In this document: piece by piece, positions 46,051 to 57,798 of the stretch
Layout: each line of letters starts with the position of its first letter
Position numbering within the stretch: position 1 is the first letter of the stretch
Assembly (NCBI GenBank): GCA_021234155.1
Contig: JAJEKV010000073.1
Location: 5,924,001 to 5,988,000, forward strand
Source: Isoetes taiwanensis
Lineage: Eukaryota > Streptophyta > Lycopodiopsida > Isoetales > Isoetaceae
Direction: 5' to 3'
Length of the DNA: 64,000 nucleotides
Translations under genes and position numbers: made by a program
Notes under the pieces: model-generated
Told to the model about the DNA's origin: nothing
Seen by the model: only the letters and a program-made list of their open reading frames with translations
The model's database searches: none

Positions 46051-46567
46051 AGTGTGTCAAGCATATATAACTCTTGTATGCTGCCATTTTGTGGCAGTAA
46101 TGGCATGTGGACAACTTGGTCATACATGGATTCTTAGAAAACCTTAAAAAACCACACCTCAAAAAAACACTACCTTAAAAAACAACACCTTAAAAAAAAC
46201 ATCCCTTCAAAAAACCATACTGCCTGAGAAAACAACACATCCTTAAAAAAGAGACTACACCTCCTTAAGAAACCACCCATTCTTAAAAAAAAAAAACTAC
46301 ATATCCTTAAGAAAAACTACAGCATATCCTTGGAAAACCACACCCCCATATAACTACGTATAGGTTTTTTTCAAATCTTCAAAAAAACAACTCGTATTTT
46401 GTTTTTACTGTTGTTTTCAGCCGTGGACCAAATGTTGGGGTTGTGAAAAGTTGATCTTTTCAATAGAGTTAAGTTCCTATATTCTTGTCGTGAGTTTTTG
46501 CAGGGCTGTTGCAGGTTCGTCACCTTAGCATAATGCTAAGGACATCATTATCCTAAGGGGGGGAGAA
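46051..46567 (+). mobile_element. A2 3' untranslated end with polypurine tract
   Basis: No gene is seen. Runs of CCTTAAAAAACCACACC-type sequence occupy 46140-46340. The last bases AAGGGGGGGAGAA (46555-46567) form a polypurine tract directly before the LTR. Confidence 0.7.
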
Positions 46568-48214
46568 TGTGACGTTCCAGGGAAATATACGCCATAAATA
46601 CGTATATTTTTGGGTCTGTCACAATACAAGTCTATCTTCATAGCCTTGTATACCATAGATTGTGGCACTAGGGGGCATGACTAAGTTATTCATATAACTT
46701 AGCCAACCTTAGGTTAAGACCATTTTCCACATGGCCTTAACCTATTGGGCACTCGCCACACGGAACCACCCTATTGGAGCCAAGTGGCATAACATGTAAA
46801 CCCTAACCTATAAAGGCCTAAACCCTATCCCTAGGCCTCTTTTCTGGCTCCAGCAGTCTGGGAACCGTCTTCGTGCTCGAAACTTCGTTTCGAGAACCGT
46901 CTGCTGTGGCACAGCATAGCACAACAGCCCCCCAGAGCGTGAGTGCATCAGTAGGAGTGGGAGCTACTTCGACCACCTTGAAGATCATGGAGACGCCAGG
47001 AGTAGGAGGGAGTTCCTCAGGAGCAAGTATTTGGGTTAGAGTTCCTTGTAGATCATCTGGAAGTTAGGACTCCAGATGAGTTAGCATTAGGACTCCAGAT
47101 GAGTTAGCATTTCGTGTCTCTAGTAAAGCCTTCCTAGAACCCTCAGTCTAGATCTTAAACCCTAATCAATGAACCCTAACTGTAAGTTAGATGTATATGA
47201 TTATGTTTAGATGTTCTTCTCATTATTATCATGTTATGTGGATATGTGATGTTGGTTGATCATGTTTGTTCCTCTTGTATTGGGAAGGGGGGTAGAGACC
47301 TAGTAGCCATTACTTAGTGATGCTCCTAGTTTAGACCCCTTTAGTTCCTATCGTTATGCGGCCTGTGCATAGGAACCCACCGGGCTACGGGGGCTATGAT
47401 GTGACTCAGCACTACATAACGGGGCTAGAGGCGAGACGGAGGGAGGTCCCTGCTGAGCGCGGCTACTGGGGACCCCATAGTGGGCTAGGCTTATGGCCGG
47501 TCACTTCAAGTGGGCCGGGCATGGGTCCAACACCTCCTGGGGCAATGGTGTCGCCCTGCCTCTCAAGAGCTGCAGGTGACGGCCTGGCTCTTGTTTTGGG
47601 GGGTTAAGTCGGGGACGAATCGTGTGTCGCCACGATTCTCTAGCCTCCCGTGGAACCTCTAGACCCAGGGAAGGGGAGATGCAACCCTTCCTGCATCAAC
47701 GGACCGGGGAGATGCAAATGCCATGAGATTGCGTATCCGGAAGGCTAGAGTCATGCCAGAGCCCGATCTAGCCCATCTGCAAAGTATGCACAGGAGGGGC
47801 GGATGGAGTGGTCAACCCTAGCCATTGTCTATAGCCATCCCCGCCATTGCTATGATTCGGTCTGCTCTATCTTGAGGCCTAGCCGTCAGTCTACCTCCCC
47901 ATGAGTCTGAGCCTTGGGTAGGAGCTCTCATGTTTTACGGCATATGTTTATCTCTGTTGTAGCTATGGATATGTGGATGTGCTACCCTTCGAGGTATAAT
48001 GTATTGTTATTGCTAGTTCTGACGTTGTTTATGCTTCCGCTGTGATAGGAGCCCATAGGGGAAGGGCGCACAAGACATCTTCATGTCCCCTTCCTGCACT
48101 AGGGATACCCTGGAGTGCGGGATAGACGGAGGGCCCATATGGTCGAAGGACCGGATGGGGGATTTCCTACGGAGTGTATGGCCGGGCACCATATATTTTG
48201 TAGGGAGCGTCACA
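46568..48214 (+). mobile_element. 3' LTR of gypsy family-A element A2
   Basis: It starts TGTGACGTTCCAGG and ends GAGCGTCACA, with TGTGACG/CGTCACA termini as in A1, and is 1647 bases long. The interior includes CCCTAAA-type words (46797-46830), the GAAGGGGGGTAGAGACCTAG landmark (47283), and the shared block also present at 32425-33357 and in A1. The five bases after it are AATTT. A matching duplication cannot be tested because the 5' LTR lacks its left end. Confidence 0.88.
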
Positions 48215-48965
48215 AATTTATGGGGATTATAGCTAGAATCATCCATACATCTACTAGCTTTTAGATCCCTACCTCCCTTCCCCAAGCACAAGTCGTACCG
48301 AATTGAAGTATCATACAACCATCTATCTAATTATACAAGAGTCAGCTCTTAACAACCAACTATCTAGCTTTCCTGCAGGTTTCCTGGTTCATTCATTAAC
48401 ATGAGGTGTCTTCATCCCCTTGGCTCACTAGGTACTACTGCTTCTACCCCTTAAATTAGGGTAAAACCCCAAATTCAATTTTGGGTTTGGGCCATGCTAG
48501 GTTAGAATGGCTATTTAGGTTAAGTGCTCGGTCTAAGGCAAGTGGCACTCTAAACCTCCTTTAAGGGATAATTAACTAAACTTAATTGATTATTTAGTTA
48601 ACTGATCAATTATACCCTTACTACCATAATTAATTAGCATGTATATTAATTAAATTCGTGATGTGTCATACATTATACGTATTAATAGCATGTGCTGGAA
48701 TGTGTGTGATAATGCCGGCCTTCCTTGATTTACAGAATGTTCCACTACCCACACGTTTATCAGGAAATATTATATCTAATTCAGTCAGTAAATGTACCTT
48801 ATTAATGGTATTAAACTTGTCTTTAACTTGTGTTTGATTGCATTTGTGAAGAGTTTGAGGAATTTTATGCACAACTCAAGAGGTTCAGTTGAAGACCTTC
48901 CCTATTTTATAAGAAAAACAATGCAATTTCACGCTTTTCTAAAATATGAAATTATTGCTTAATCT
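48215..48965. other. No gene seen
   Basis: A stretch near 48450-48610 (CTAAATTAGGGTAAAACCC, TTAATTGATTATTTAG) resembles the left part of the A1 LTR around 500-600 in style. It may be another decayed LTR piece. Confidence 0.35.
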
Positions 48966-49790
48966 TGCTTGTAGCATGGGCGCCATCTTTTGAGGAAGAG
49001 GAGCATTGTTACATCCACTTGAGACGAACGTAGCTCTTTCTTGTAGCAAGGCCACCATCTCTCAAATAAAAACAAGAAGGCTAGAAGAAGAGCATTTTTC
49101 ATCCACTTAGACCAACTCGTCTATGAGATGCACACACCATATCAACATTGCCCATTTGAAGATGTGAGATGAACTCTTTCGTGTAGCATGAACTCCAAAG
49201 AAGAAGAAGAGCACTTTTTACATCCACTTGAGACAAATGGTACGTTTGCTTGTAACCTGGCCAACATCTTTCAAAGAAGAACAAGAGACAAAATGAGCAT
49301 TTTTTCATTGACTTCAGACCAAATAATCTATAAGATGCACACACCATATAAACACTGCTCGAATGGAGCTCTTGCTTGGCAACACTGCTCACATAGAACT
49401 CTTGTTCGTAGCATGCCTATCATCTTTCCAACAGAAGATCATTTGTTACATCCACTTGAGAAAAACCACTTTTGAAGAGCATTTTTTAAGTCCATTTGAG
49501 ATGAATAGAACTCTTGTTTTTAGCATGGCCACCAAGAAGAACAAGAATAAGAGCATGTCTTTGTCTACTTGAGAAACTCTTGCCACCATATGTCTTTCCA
49601 AAAGATAGATAGATAGATAGAAGAACAAAAAGAAGAACATTTGTTGAGACAAACCATCTTTTGAAGAAGAAGAGCATTTTTCACATTCACTTGGGACAAA
49701 TAAAACTCTTATTTGTAGCATGGCCGCCAAGAGAAACATCCACACCAAATGGTTTACGAGAAGCGCATACCATACCAACATTGTTCATTG
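48966..49790 (+). repeat. Degenerate tandem array, about eight units
   Basis: Units of roughly 90-120 bases share GAGCATTTTTCATCCACTTG, AGAC(A/G)AA, CTCTTG.TTGTAGCATGGCCA and CCATCTTTC..AAGAAGAAC. The array is strongly diverged. A short GATA tract occurs at 49603-49619. It is noncoding. Confidence 0.55.
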
Positions 49791-51260
49791 GGTTATTTCT
49801 TCAATCACTTTATATATTAAACTACTATCCTCTGAATAGGTTCAAACCCAAGACTACAAGAGAATGCAGATCGATCCGACGGATCGCGATTCTCGAGCCA
49901 GACGAGCATGCAAGAGTTGCATGCGTTGCCTGCATGCATTGCATGCATTTCGGGCCTCTCATCCGGTTAGGGGATCGCTATTTCTTCCTGCATTCGCCTC
50001 CAGCTTCTCATCGGCGCTTTCTCTTCGCCCAGCAGTGTTTCAGGTTATGTCCTATGCTCTCCCTCCCTCCCTCCCTTAAGTATTTTGTTTATATATGTTG
50101 TTCATTGGCACGGCGCTTTAATCGACCCTAACTTTTTTTCGGGTTTTGTTCTTCTCTATTGTGTTTTGTGGTCTTATGCGTATGCAGGGCGTTGCCTCGG
50201 CGTTGGTTTCTTTTGGGCGTGGGTTTTTGGGAAGTTTAGCGGCGGGCGTTGTCTAAGCCATTCTATTCTAGGGCTTATCGCTAGGGTTTTCCTCGAAAAC
50301 CCGAAGGGGAGGGTTTTTAATCCGTGATAAGCCCTAAGCGGGTACACTAGCCAAACATCTATGATATATTTTTGTATTTTGGGGGTCGGTGTTATGACTG
50401 GATATTCCACTGTATTTTTTTTTTGGGTAGCTTTGCGATATGAGCTACCCACTCTCTATTATTGTAATTACATGCTTTGGGATGAATAGAAAAGCCCCAT
50501 CCATCGCCCGGCCAGTGTTTCAGGTTATGTCCTATGCTCTCATGCAGAGGAGGGGCTTCCTCTTGCATGGGTTGACCTTTCCGGGGCTTTTCTATCATTC
50601 TTGTTTCTCTTCGACCTGACCTTTCCCCGGCGATCCCTTCCCCGGCGTTTCTTATCGTTCTCGGTTCTCTTCTACCTTGGCCTGCGTTGACCTTTCCTGG
50701 CGCATCCCTTCCTGGCGTTTCCTATCTTTCTCGTATCTCTTCCTATCCTTCTCGTCTCGCTTCTACCTCGGCATTCCTCCACTATGGGGCAATTCTTGAG
50801 CCTTCATCTCGGATCGACGGGAAGTTCTCTTCTTTCGGGCGTTGTTGTGTCATGCGAGTCGCAGCTCGAGAATAAACAATCTAAGTCACTAGTTTCATCA
50901 TTTATTTGCTTAAAATCGCACTTTCGAATTTTTTAGATTTTGATGTAATAAGTGACGATAGCTGTTGATGAAATCACATCATCTAAATCATTACTTGTAG
51001 CATCACCAATAACAACAGTTGTAGTATCATATTTTATAGCATCTAATGGCATAATAGTATCATTTGTAGCATCATCTACAGCTATAGTTATAATATCATG
51101 CATTTTGTCATTGTGGTGCTATAATAGTGTCAGCTATCGCATCACCTATATTGCTATAATTAAACGACTCATAATGAGCGTCATCATTTGTATCATCCTT
51201 TCTAACATGATCAGTATCAGATGTGCCATCATTCACAATGCCATATATAATAGCACGTGG
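49791..51260. other. No confirmed gene; possible promoter-like region
   Basis: A 28-base sequence CAGTGTTTCAGGTTATGTCC plus TATGCTCTC occurs at 50031-50060 and again at 50514-50541. CpG-containing, pyrimidine-rich stretches (49970-50080 and 50580-50780) look like a plant 5' UTR, but no coding exon follows that I can support. 50950-51250 is rich in ATCATTTGTAGCATC-type words. Confidence 0.3.
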
Positions 51261-51272
51261 AGGTTATGATTC

Positions 51273-51435
51273 ATTCTATTCTATTCTATTCTATTCTATT
51301 AACATCAAGTATAATATCACATATTCCTAGTAGCACCCCTTGGGGAGCTCGCCCATGCTACATCAGTCCGGGGGCCTCAGGGCGGGACAATAATTCTATT
51401 CTATTCTATTCTATTCTATTCTATTCTATTCTATT
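51273..51435 (+). repeat. Two (ATTCT)n microsatellite blocks
   Basis: Pentanucleotide ATTCT repeats fill 51273-51301 and 51393-51435, separated by 91 unique bases containing CCCCTTGGGGAGCTCGCCC. The two tracts flank a small unique block. Confidence 0.9.
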
Positions 51436-51869
51436 GCTACAAATTACTGTAATTGTATCAAATATAATTTCATGTTTTCACCACCTATGATATCATCTAT
51501 AAGCCAGGCACAAACATCAACAAAAACAACTAGGGGAGTTTGGAGGGATCTTGTTCAATGTTAAAGTAAATGTTCAAAACTTTGACCACTGCCTTTTGAT
51601 GCTTACTATTGGATATGGCCATTTAGCATGAGCATGCCACCAGGCTGTGATAAAAGCGATTGTGTCTCTAGGGAGCTTGCCAATGCGCCTTTACTGGAGG
51701 ATCTCTTCGCTCACATCTACTATCCTTGCTCTGTATCCCTTCATTATTCCATGCAAATTTATATTACTATCAGTATGATCACTTAAATTGAAACAAGTTT
51801 TTGAACTTCAAACCAAAATTACCTACTTCAATTCGATGTCCAACCCGTTCCATAAGCATTCTTTCAGTT

Positions 51870-52471
51870 TCAGTCATTATCCTGCCAATAATCATTGTCT
51901 GCTTGATCTTCTTGATCATTTGACATAGTTGAACCAGTGCTGCGTTCTCCTCCTGGTATTACCCCTGTACACAGACAGCTTAAGCCATGTGTTAAATTTT
52001 TCAAAATGTAAATCTTGTTGGGTAACAAGCAATGTCAACATAAACAGTATCCATGGTTCACGATTAACTAGGATTTCTGTTTATTATTTTGCAAATCCAT
52101 TTTACCCAAAGTTCATATGTCAAAACAACGTGTCTAATGTTCAAAGCAAAAAAGTATGATTGTCATGTAAAATAATTACAGGAATAATTTTATCAGTCAA
52201 GCTTAGAACGTGATCTCACAAATAACTGCTTCTTTAAAGCTATGTGTAGAGCACTGGGAGTGTACTGCAATGGAAAAGGAAGGGAGAATTTCTAGAGTCT
52301 GCTATATGGGTTACTGCTTGACAAATAGCAAAGCTTGTGATGCAGAATCTGGAATGTTTAGGTTCCATACCTGATGCGATCAAAGAGGTCAAAAATGCCT
52401 GAGGCATAATGCTCAAATTCCATACCTGATGTGACCAAAGAGGCCGCTTGGGCACCAAGACCAAAAGCTCT
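51870..52471 (-). CDS. C-terminal exons of an unrecognised host gene
   Basis: One exon (52426-52471) reads RAFGLGAQAASLVTS after a ACAG acceptor and ends with donor G/GTATGG. The next (51870-51952), after a CCAG acceptor, continues in phase as GGERSTGSTMSNDQEDQADN and ends DYWQDND with TGA. The acidic, Asn/Asp-rich end and matching phase support a genuine C-terminus. I do not recognise the family, and no upstream exon can be placed between 52472 and 52929. Another frame of the second exon is also open (QLCQMIKKIKQTMIIGRIMT), so the assignment is not certain. Confidence 0.45.
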
Positions 52472-52929
52472 CTGTATCACAACAAAATTAGTCCGAACAT
52501 GTTTGTGAAAATAACCCTATTTGCATTGTAAGCCATCAACAATGATTTTTCCTGAATTATTTCACCATAAAATTGTTGGTCTAGGCATATAGACATACAA
52601 GAAATTTGCGCTGGCCAACGCCCTACGCACACGTGAGAGCAAAATCCAAATAAAACCATTGGTGCAAAACCATGTAGAAAGGAAATATCTTCAAATATCT
52701 CAGTTGTTTACATGATCAAGGAACATGTTCAAATCATATGGTTCGGAGTTGAACTCAAAGGTATGTACGCTTGGATCCTCGTCTAAAAATGTGTCCTATA
52801 TATAATCTTGTGTTACACCTATTTATAAGAGCTCCCATCCCTTAATACAACTTAGGATTAACCTAGGTGTAGGATCAGTATTAGCCACATGGAACTAATG
52901 CTTAAAAGGGCATAGGCAAACTAAAAGTA

Positions 52930-53701
52930 TTTATAGCCCACCCCGCAGCAGAAAGGTGTTTTGGGAGAACCCACCCACGAAGGATCTCAGAAACCACAAG
53001 CTTCTCGCATAACCGGTGGTTTGATGCTGAGTGTAAGGAACACAAACGCAGGCTTCACCAGATCACGGATCCAGCTATGCGCCACAGGCCACCGCACAAT
53101 ATCGCGCTTTCCTGAAGGCAAAGAAAGCACGGTACCTCGTGAGGCACCAAATGTTCTACCTGCTTGACAATCATCCCACAACCTTCTGACGAAGGGTCCT
53201 TTGAAAGACAGAATAGCCTACAGGGCACATCACTACTGGGCACTGGGAGCAGTACTTGCAGCAGCTCTATGATCCTCCTGGGATGCGAACACCCATACCC
53301 CGACAGAATGGTCTGACGTTAGAACTCGTAGAGGATGATGTCATCCAGGGTCTACAGCGTCTGCCCAATGGAAAAGCAGCAGATCTGGATGGTATGCAAA
53401 CAGGATTGCTCAAGTGGATAGGGCAGCTTATAGTACCAATCCTCACTACCCTGTTCAACAGAGCACTACGAGAAGGTTTCCCCCTGGTAATGGACCACAA
53501 GCAGGATTGTTCCCATTTATAAGGCAAGAGATCCACACTGTCCAATCAACTGCCGGACAATCATGGTAAGTTCAGTATTTGCTAACCTGCTAGCTGGCAT
53601 TCTGGAGCAGCAGTTGACCAGATGGGCAGAGGCAGCAGACGTGCGGGCCCTCAACAAGCAGGCTTTAGACGCTGCCACTCAACCATTGATCATATGTTCA
53701 C
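52930..53701 (+). mobile_element. LINE fragment (LINE-3), linker and early RT
   Basis: It aligns with LINE-1 of this window: the NRWFDAECKE..R linker (53010, frameshifted), then NGKAADLDGMQTGLLKWI (53365; NGKAPDLDGMQAELLKW in LINE-1), FNRALREGFP, and RRCHSTIDHMFT at the end. Several frameshifts break it. It stops inside the RT at 53701, where an unrelated gene begins. Confidence 0.85.
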
Positions 53702-55433
53702 ATGCGAAAGGAATTCCTTGCCACGAAATCTAGTGATAGGGTTACTTTTGTTTATAACATGTTCGGCAACAACATGAAAGGTCGAAGAGTGGGACGACTA
53801 GTGCTGCAAGGGAATCTCGTTTGCGAGAGGGCGTGGTACCTTGGTCTCGGGATCTTAAAGTCAGCATATCTGAAGTGGAAGGCCCAATTCCTTGAGGGTG
53901 CATGCAAGGCCAAACATGGCAACTGCGGCACCATGAAGCCTCGTTCCTCGACATTGGCATGCGAGGCCGTGTTTTCCATGTTTGTGAGGGAAAACTATGA
54001 ATCTTTGCCCCACCGCAGCAGGTTAAACAAGGAGGGGATAAGAGAGAACATCAGGAAGTTGCCTGCAATGTTTACGAAGTCCAGCATTCTCGAAGAGGTT
54101 AATGCAGAGGTTGTGGCACTGACTGGCAAGAAGGTATCACCGACTGGGTTTCATAGAACATGGAGGTGGAGCTTCCGGGATGTCAGTATCGCAAAGAAAG
54201 TTGCATTCTCCAAATGCGATACGTGCGAGGTGATCCGTACAAAGTTACTGAAGACCAAGGATGAAGGAGAGAGGAGGATACTGCATGATCAAAGAAGAGC
54301 GCATAGACTAGAGCAGGCCTCATGTCGCACACAGTACTGGTTGTGAAGATTATACTCCCACAGGTATCCTGGCCAATATCTTTGTATTATTCACGACAAA
54401 ATAGATCAAGCGAAAACAATGATTCCGACATTGCAACAATCTGTGAAGTCTCTCTGGAGAATTGACAAGCTCAAAACGTCATTGACTGGTGCACTGACTC
54501 ATGGTCATGGAAATGGAAGCTATGGAAACTTTGCCCTGGACTTATGGTCAGATGACTCTAACTTCCATGTAGGTTCTTTGAATAGCATCTTGAAGAGATT
54601 AGAGTGTGCACGAGTATGCAGGAGGCCACTGTCAGTGCCTGAATCATCTGCTCCAAAATGGGTGTCCTCCTTGCGAGACACCACGGCCTTGGAGTCAAAG
54701 TTGTCACTATCCAATAGCAGCATACCTGCTAATTTGCCACAGGCAGGGGGACCATCATTGAAGCCTCTGCCCAAGATACTTTATTTGCAGCTGGACAACG
54801 CATCTGGACAGAACAAGAATAGGTATGTCTCCTCCTATCTTTCTTACCTGGTATATCTTGGTGTGTTTGAAGAGATTGAGCTAGGGTTCATGATGCCCGG
54901 TCATAATCCATGCTTTGTTTGGTAACCTCTCCTCATCTTTAAATTTATTATGACTTCTGGCCACGTACTAGGCAAGAGCGAGCTCCACCTGATGTAGCGA
55001 TAGTGGTGGAACCTATTGCTACTATCACTCCTCCTTATGTCGGTCCGTGGAAGGACAAACCTGTACCGGAATTCAATCCATACAAAGATTTGAAGAAAGG
55101 TATGTTTATTATGGCACGCCCTGATGATGTGCTGTACCCAACTTGGGTGGGCCTAGCTACTGAGGAGCCACAAATGGATGATAAGAAGGAGAACTTTGAG
55201 ACTATTCTGGTGACTTGGTGGGAGCCAATCCCGGTGAGGAACCAAGTCTACCCAGCTAATTATGCAAATTGCTGGAAGAAGAGATGGAGGGCAACGACTG
55301 CAAGTGACCGCATAGAACTAGAGACTATCGACTACGCTTGGGAGCCATCAAAAAGAAGAAGATACCTAATACTATTAAGATACCCGTGCATGCTGCTGAG
55401 GCATATGCAGCACTCGCAGGGGATGTCAATTAA
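53702..55433 (+). pseudogene. DUF7869-like, transposase-related protein (broken)
   Basis: The predicted protein opens with MRKEFLATKSSDRV, then GRRVGRLVLQGNLVCERAWY, then a Lys-rich helical part and a CDTC motif (54215). A single in-frame TGA at 54344-54346 follows. The same frame goes on with IIHDKIDQAKTM, LTHGHGNGSYGNFALDLWSD (54500-54560), YLQLDNASGQNKNRY (54780) and MMPGH (54890), then stops at 54925. A C-terminal part in another frame (55003-55433) has LYPTWVGLA and VTWWEPIP, with a one-base slip in the A-rich run near 55350 and an end EAYAALAGDVN. The order of D, DN..QNKN and GH motifs matches, from memory, the uncharacterised DUF7869 family with an RNase-H-like core; the usual HTHEDID box is missing here. 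The N-terminus may be lost at the LINE junction. Confidence 0.6.
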
Positions 55434-56006
55434 TGTATGAAAAAGAGTCATTCATGCAAGTATATTAAAAAATTGTCCATAAATTCAGGTATTGTCCATA
55501 ATTAATGAAATTGTGCTTAGCCCAGAAATATTAGCTTCCTATTTTTTGAGAACAGAAACTACACTGCCTTATATAAGGAATGATAATTGCATGCCTTCAT
55601 ATACAATTATTATATATTCAGGTTATCATTGATATATGGTACGAATTCGATGCAATATTTGAAGAAGTTAAAGGGCTTCTAAAGTAGCAATTATTCTTGT
55701 TCCTATTCCTATATGACTTGTTATTGTTAATTCCCACAAACTTGTCTTCTCCTCGGGATATTCAAATAAGCTGTGAAGGGACATACAAATATGCAACATA
55801 CAATGTAGTTTTGCAAATGAAAATAAGGAGCTCAATAACTAGATGCACATAGAAAACAACCAAATGCGCATGATTTTGAATTGACATATTTTCAAAATAA
55901 TTGAATAATGGTTTTTTTGCTTTGTGCCAATTGACTCCTTTATTGAAAATAGAATCTACCTCTAGGTCTCCATAGTCGCCATGGATGATAAATAATCAAA
56001 TCCATC
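55434..56006. other. No gene seen
   Basis: AT-rich DNA. ATTGTCCATAA occurs twice (about 55473 and 55493) just after the DUF7869-like gene. The right part is likely the 3' UTR of the minus-strand gene at 56007. Confidence 0.4.
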
Positions 56007-56414
56007 TTAAGTCTCTGTAGCTACAAATTTGCCCTTGGCTTTCTGCTTCTCAAGGGCAGATTTCATAGCCTCTTTTCTTCTTGCAGTAGCCAATAATTTG
56101 GCATCATATGCACTCAAGCTTTTGTCTTCCTCAGGCTTCTTCTGCTGAGGTGGTGGCGCTCTTCTCTTTCCAGCTGCTATGCATTGTTGAGGATCAGCAA
56201 AAACTCTTAATATTGTTCCCGTCAACACTCCTTTCATTATTGATCTGCATGCAAATATATAGTTTGTAGATTGATTTTCACAGTTGACACAAGAAAGAAA
56301 AGTTAAGTACCTTCTAGAAAACCCCTTGGATGGAGCCTCTTCCAAAATCCTTGGTGGAGCATGACTTGGCTTCAATAATCCATTACGAATGTGCATGGAT
56401 GTAATGGCTGCCAT
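56007..56414 (-). CDS. Small plastid-targeted-like protein, two exons
   Basis: Exons are 56311-56414 and 56007-56244 (minus strand), joined through donor AAG/GTACTT and acceptor GCAG, in phase, giving 113 residues. The N-terminus (MAAITSMHIRNGLLKPSHAP) is Ser/Ala-rich and basic, like a chloroplast transit peptide. A twin Arg followed by a hydrophobic stretch (SRRSIMKGVLTGTILRVFA, near residue 33) resembles a thylakoid-lumen signal. The mature part has KRRAPPPQQKKPEEDKSLS and a helical, charged tail (ARRKEAMKSALEKQKAKGK). I recall plant plastid proteins with a similar Pro-rich then KRKEAMK pattern, but cannot name the family. The frame is intact and it is probably expressed. Confidence 0.7.
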   Translation of the reverse strand: MAAITSMHIRNGLLKPSHAPPRILEEAPSKGFSRRYLTFLSCVNCENQSTNYIFACRSIMKGVLTGTILRVFADPQQCIAAGKRRAPPPQQKKPEEDKSLSAYDAKLLATARRKEAMKSALEKQKAKGKFVATET

Positions 56415-56976
56415 CTCTATTTTGAAGTTTTGACCTTCTTAAGGCAACCATTTCTATTTTCTTTAGGAACAAACCTACCCCCCAAAGATGTTTCTGGACA
56501 AAGTGATCTAAGCATCCAATGAGCAACGAGCAATGTGGCAGAATGCTAAAATATGAACCACAAATAACTTTGGATAAGGCATATGTGAAGTACATAATGG
56601 TGATGTTTTTTGTGCCTATTATATTCTTTTCAAAATATGTGGTGGTTAGCGAGTCTATCCACATCCCGAAGCAACTGGAATTTCGTGGTTGATCGTTAAA
56701 TCTTGTTTATTGTAATTCAGGGAAGGTTTATGGAACATCATGGCCGATAACTTTTACCAGCGTGGGCATTCCAGGTGCCACTGAATATACTTCCACTATG
56801 AGAGCCATTGGTAAACTTCCGTCACCGGCACAAAAGTTCTGATGTGGATCGATTTTACTCCCGGGCAAGATCCCCGCAGATCATGTGTTATTTAGAAAAC
56901 TGCACTAACAGTGCCGGAGTGGAATCTGGGCTTATTTTCCGATCCTACAGCTAAGTAAAACAGAAAAACGTGGCGT
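56415..56976. other. Spacer; possible short coding relic
   Basis: A plus-strand frame at about 56720-56841 reads GKVYGTSWPITFTSVGIPGA before a TGA, with protein-like composition. It lacks a start and any clear splice context. Nothing else is seen. Confidence 0.25.
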
Positions 56977-57201
56977 TTATTTTAAGAGTCTCAGCTCTTT
57001 TAAGGAAGAAGATTTGGATTGGGAGTTGGAGAGAGGGGTTTCAAGGAACATTGAAGCAACGCGGAGCAGAGCAAGATCTTCAGTAGCGGCCTGGTCAATG
57101 GTCATCTTCAGAAGAGATAATAATATCTCTGCATTATCTCCTCCGTTAGGGGGGACGGTGCCATTTACGACGTGGCGAACTTCCATTTGCGGATGCGACA
57201 A
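56977..57201 (-). CDS. Possible short gene, 74 codons, unrecognised
   Basis: The frame begins MSHPQMEVRHVVNGTVPPNG and contains a leucine-rich helical part (AEILLSLLKMTIDQAATEDL) and a Ser/Lys-rich end. The upstream sequence (57202-57260) is C/T-rich and without ATG in frame. I recognise no domain. It could be a real small protein or a chance open frame. Confidence 0.3.
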   Translation of the reverse strand: MSHPQMEVRHVVNGTVPPNGGDNAEILLSLLKMTIDQAATEDLALLRVASMFLETPLSNSQSKSSSLKELRLLK

Positions 57202-57609
57202 AATGCCGAGAAGAATTTGTAACGGCAGGAGAACACTTTTCCTAGGGTTTCAGAAGGCTCTGCTTTAGATCATCAACTGGACACCGAACGATCTTGCTAA
57301 CCTGAGCCTCGCGGGATGATTCAGACCAGACTTGAACAATGCTTGCATAGGTAAGTTAAAATTTATTGTTATGTTGTTAGATGTTTTGTTTTTTTTCTTC
57401 TTCTTGTAGGCTATAAAAGTATTTTCACTCACATCTGTTCCTATATAAATCAACAATATGTCTGTTTGAAATGGCAAATCACTACTGCTGAAACTGTGTT
57501 TACCATTCCATTATGCTCAAGTTAGTATTGCAAAGTCTTATCATTGTTCTTCACTTGCCCCTCGTAAGAGGCGCTTGATCTTTGAGGAGTATTTGGATGT
57601 GCACTCTTA

Positions 57610-57795
57610 GGGTGCTTTCCCATGGGCAGAAAAGCTCCAGGCTTCCTGAAGGTCAGGTCTGTTTGTCCGATGTTCCCATGAGCTGAAAACCAGAGTGCCT
57701 GAGGTTAAGAACCTCGTCTAGAAAATAATCGCGAGGAATACTTTTGGACCTGGGCCTGACCTCATCGAGGTCCGGCCGTCCATGGGAAAGCACCC
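57610..57795. mobile_element. Tourist-like MITE (PIF/Harbinger type)
   Basis: Perfect 16-base terminal inverted repeats (GGGTGCTTTCCCATGG at 57610-57625 and its complement at 57780-57795) are flanked by TTA on both sides (57607-57609 and 57796-57798). A TTA target duplication plus short inverted repeats in a 186-base noncoding element is the signature of PIF/Harbinger-derived MITEs. It has no transposase of its own. Confidence 0.88.
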
Positions 57796-57798
57796 TTA

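Noticed and set aside
48000-48320. Minus-strand 101-codon frame overlapping the A2 LTR end
   Set aside because: It crosses the LTR boundary at 48214 and has no motif. Chance frame.
49446-49781. Minus-strand 111-codon frame beginning MLVWYALLVNHLVW
   Set aside because: It is read across a degenerate tandem array, and similar fragments recur at each unit. No independent evidence of coding.
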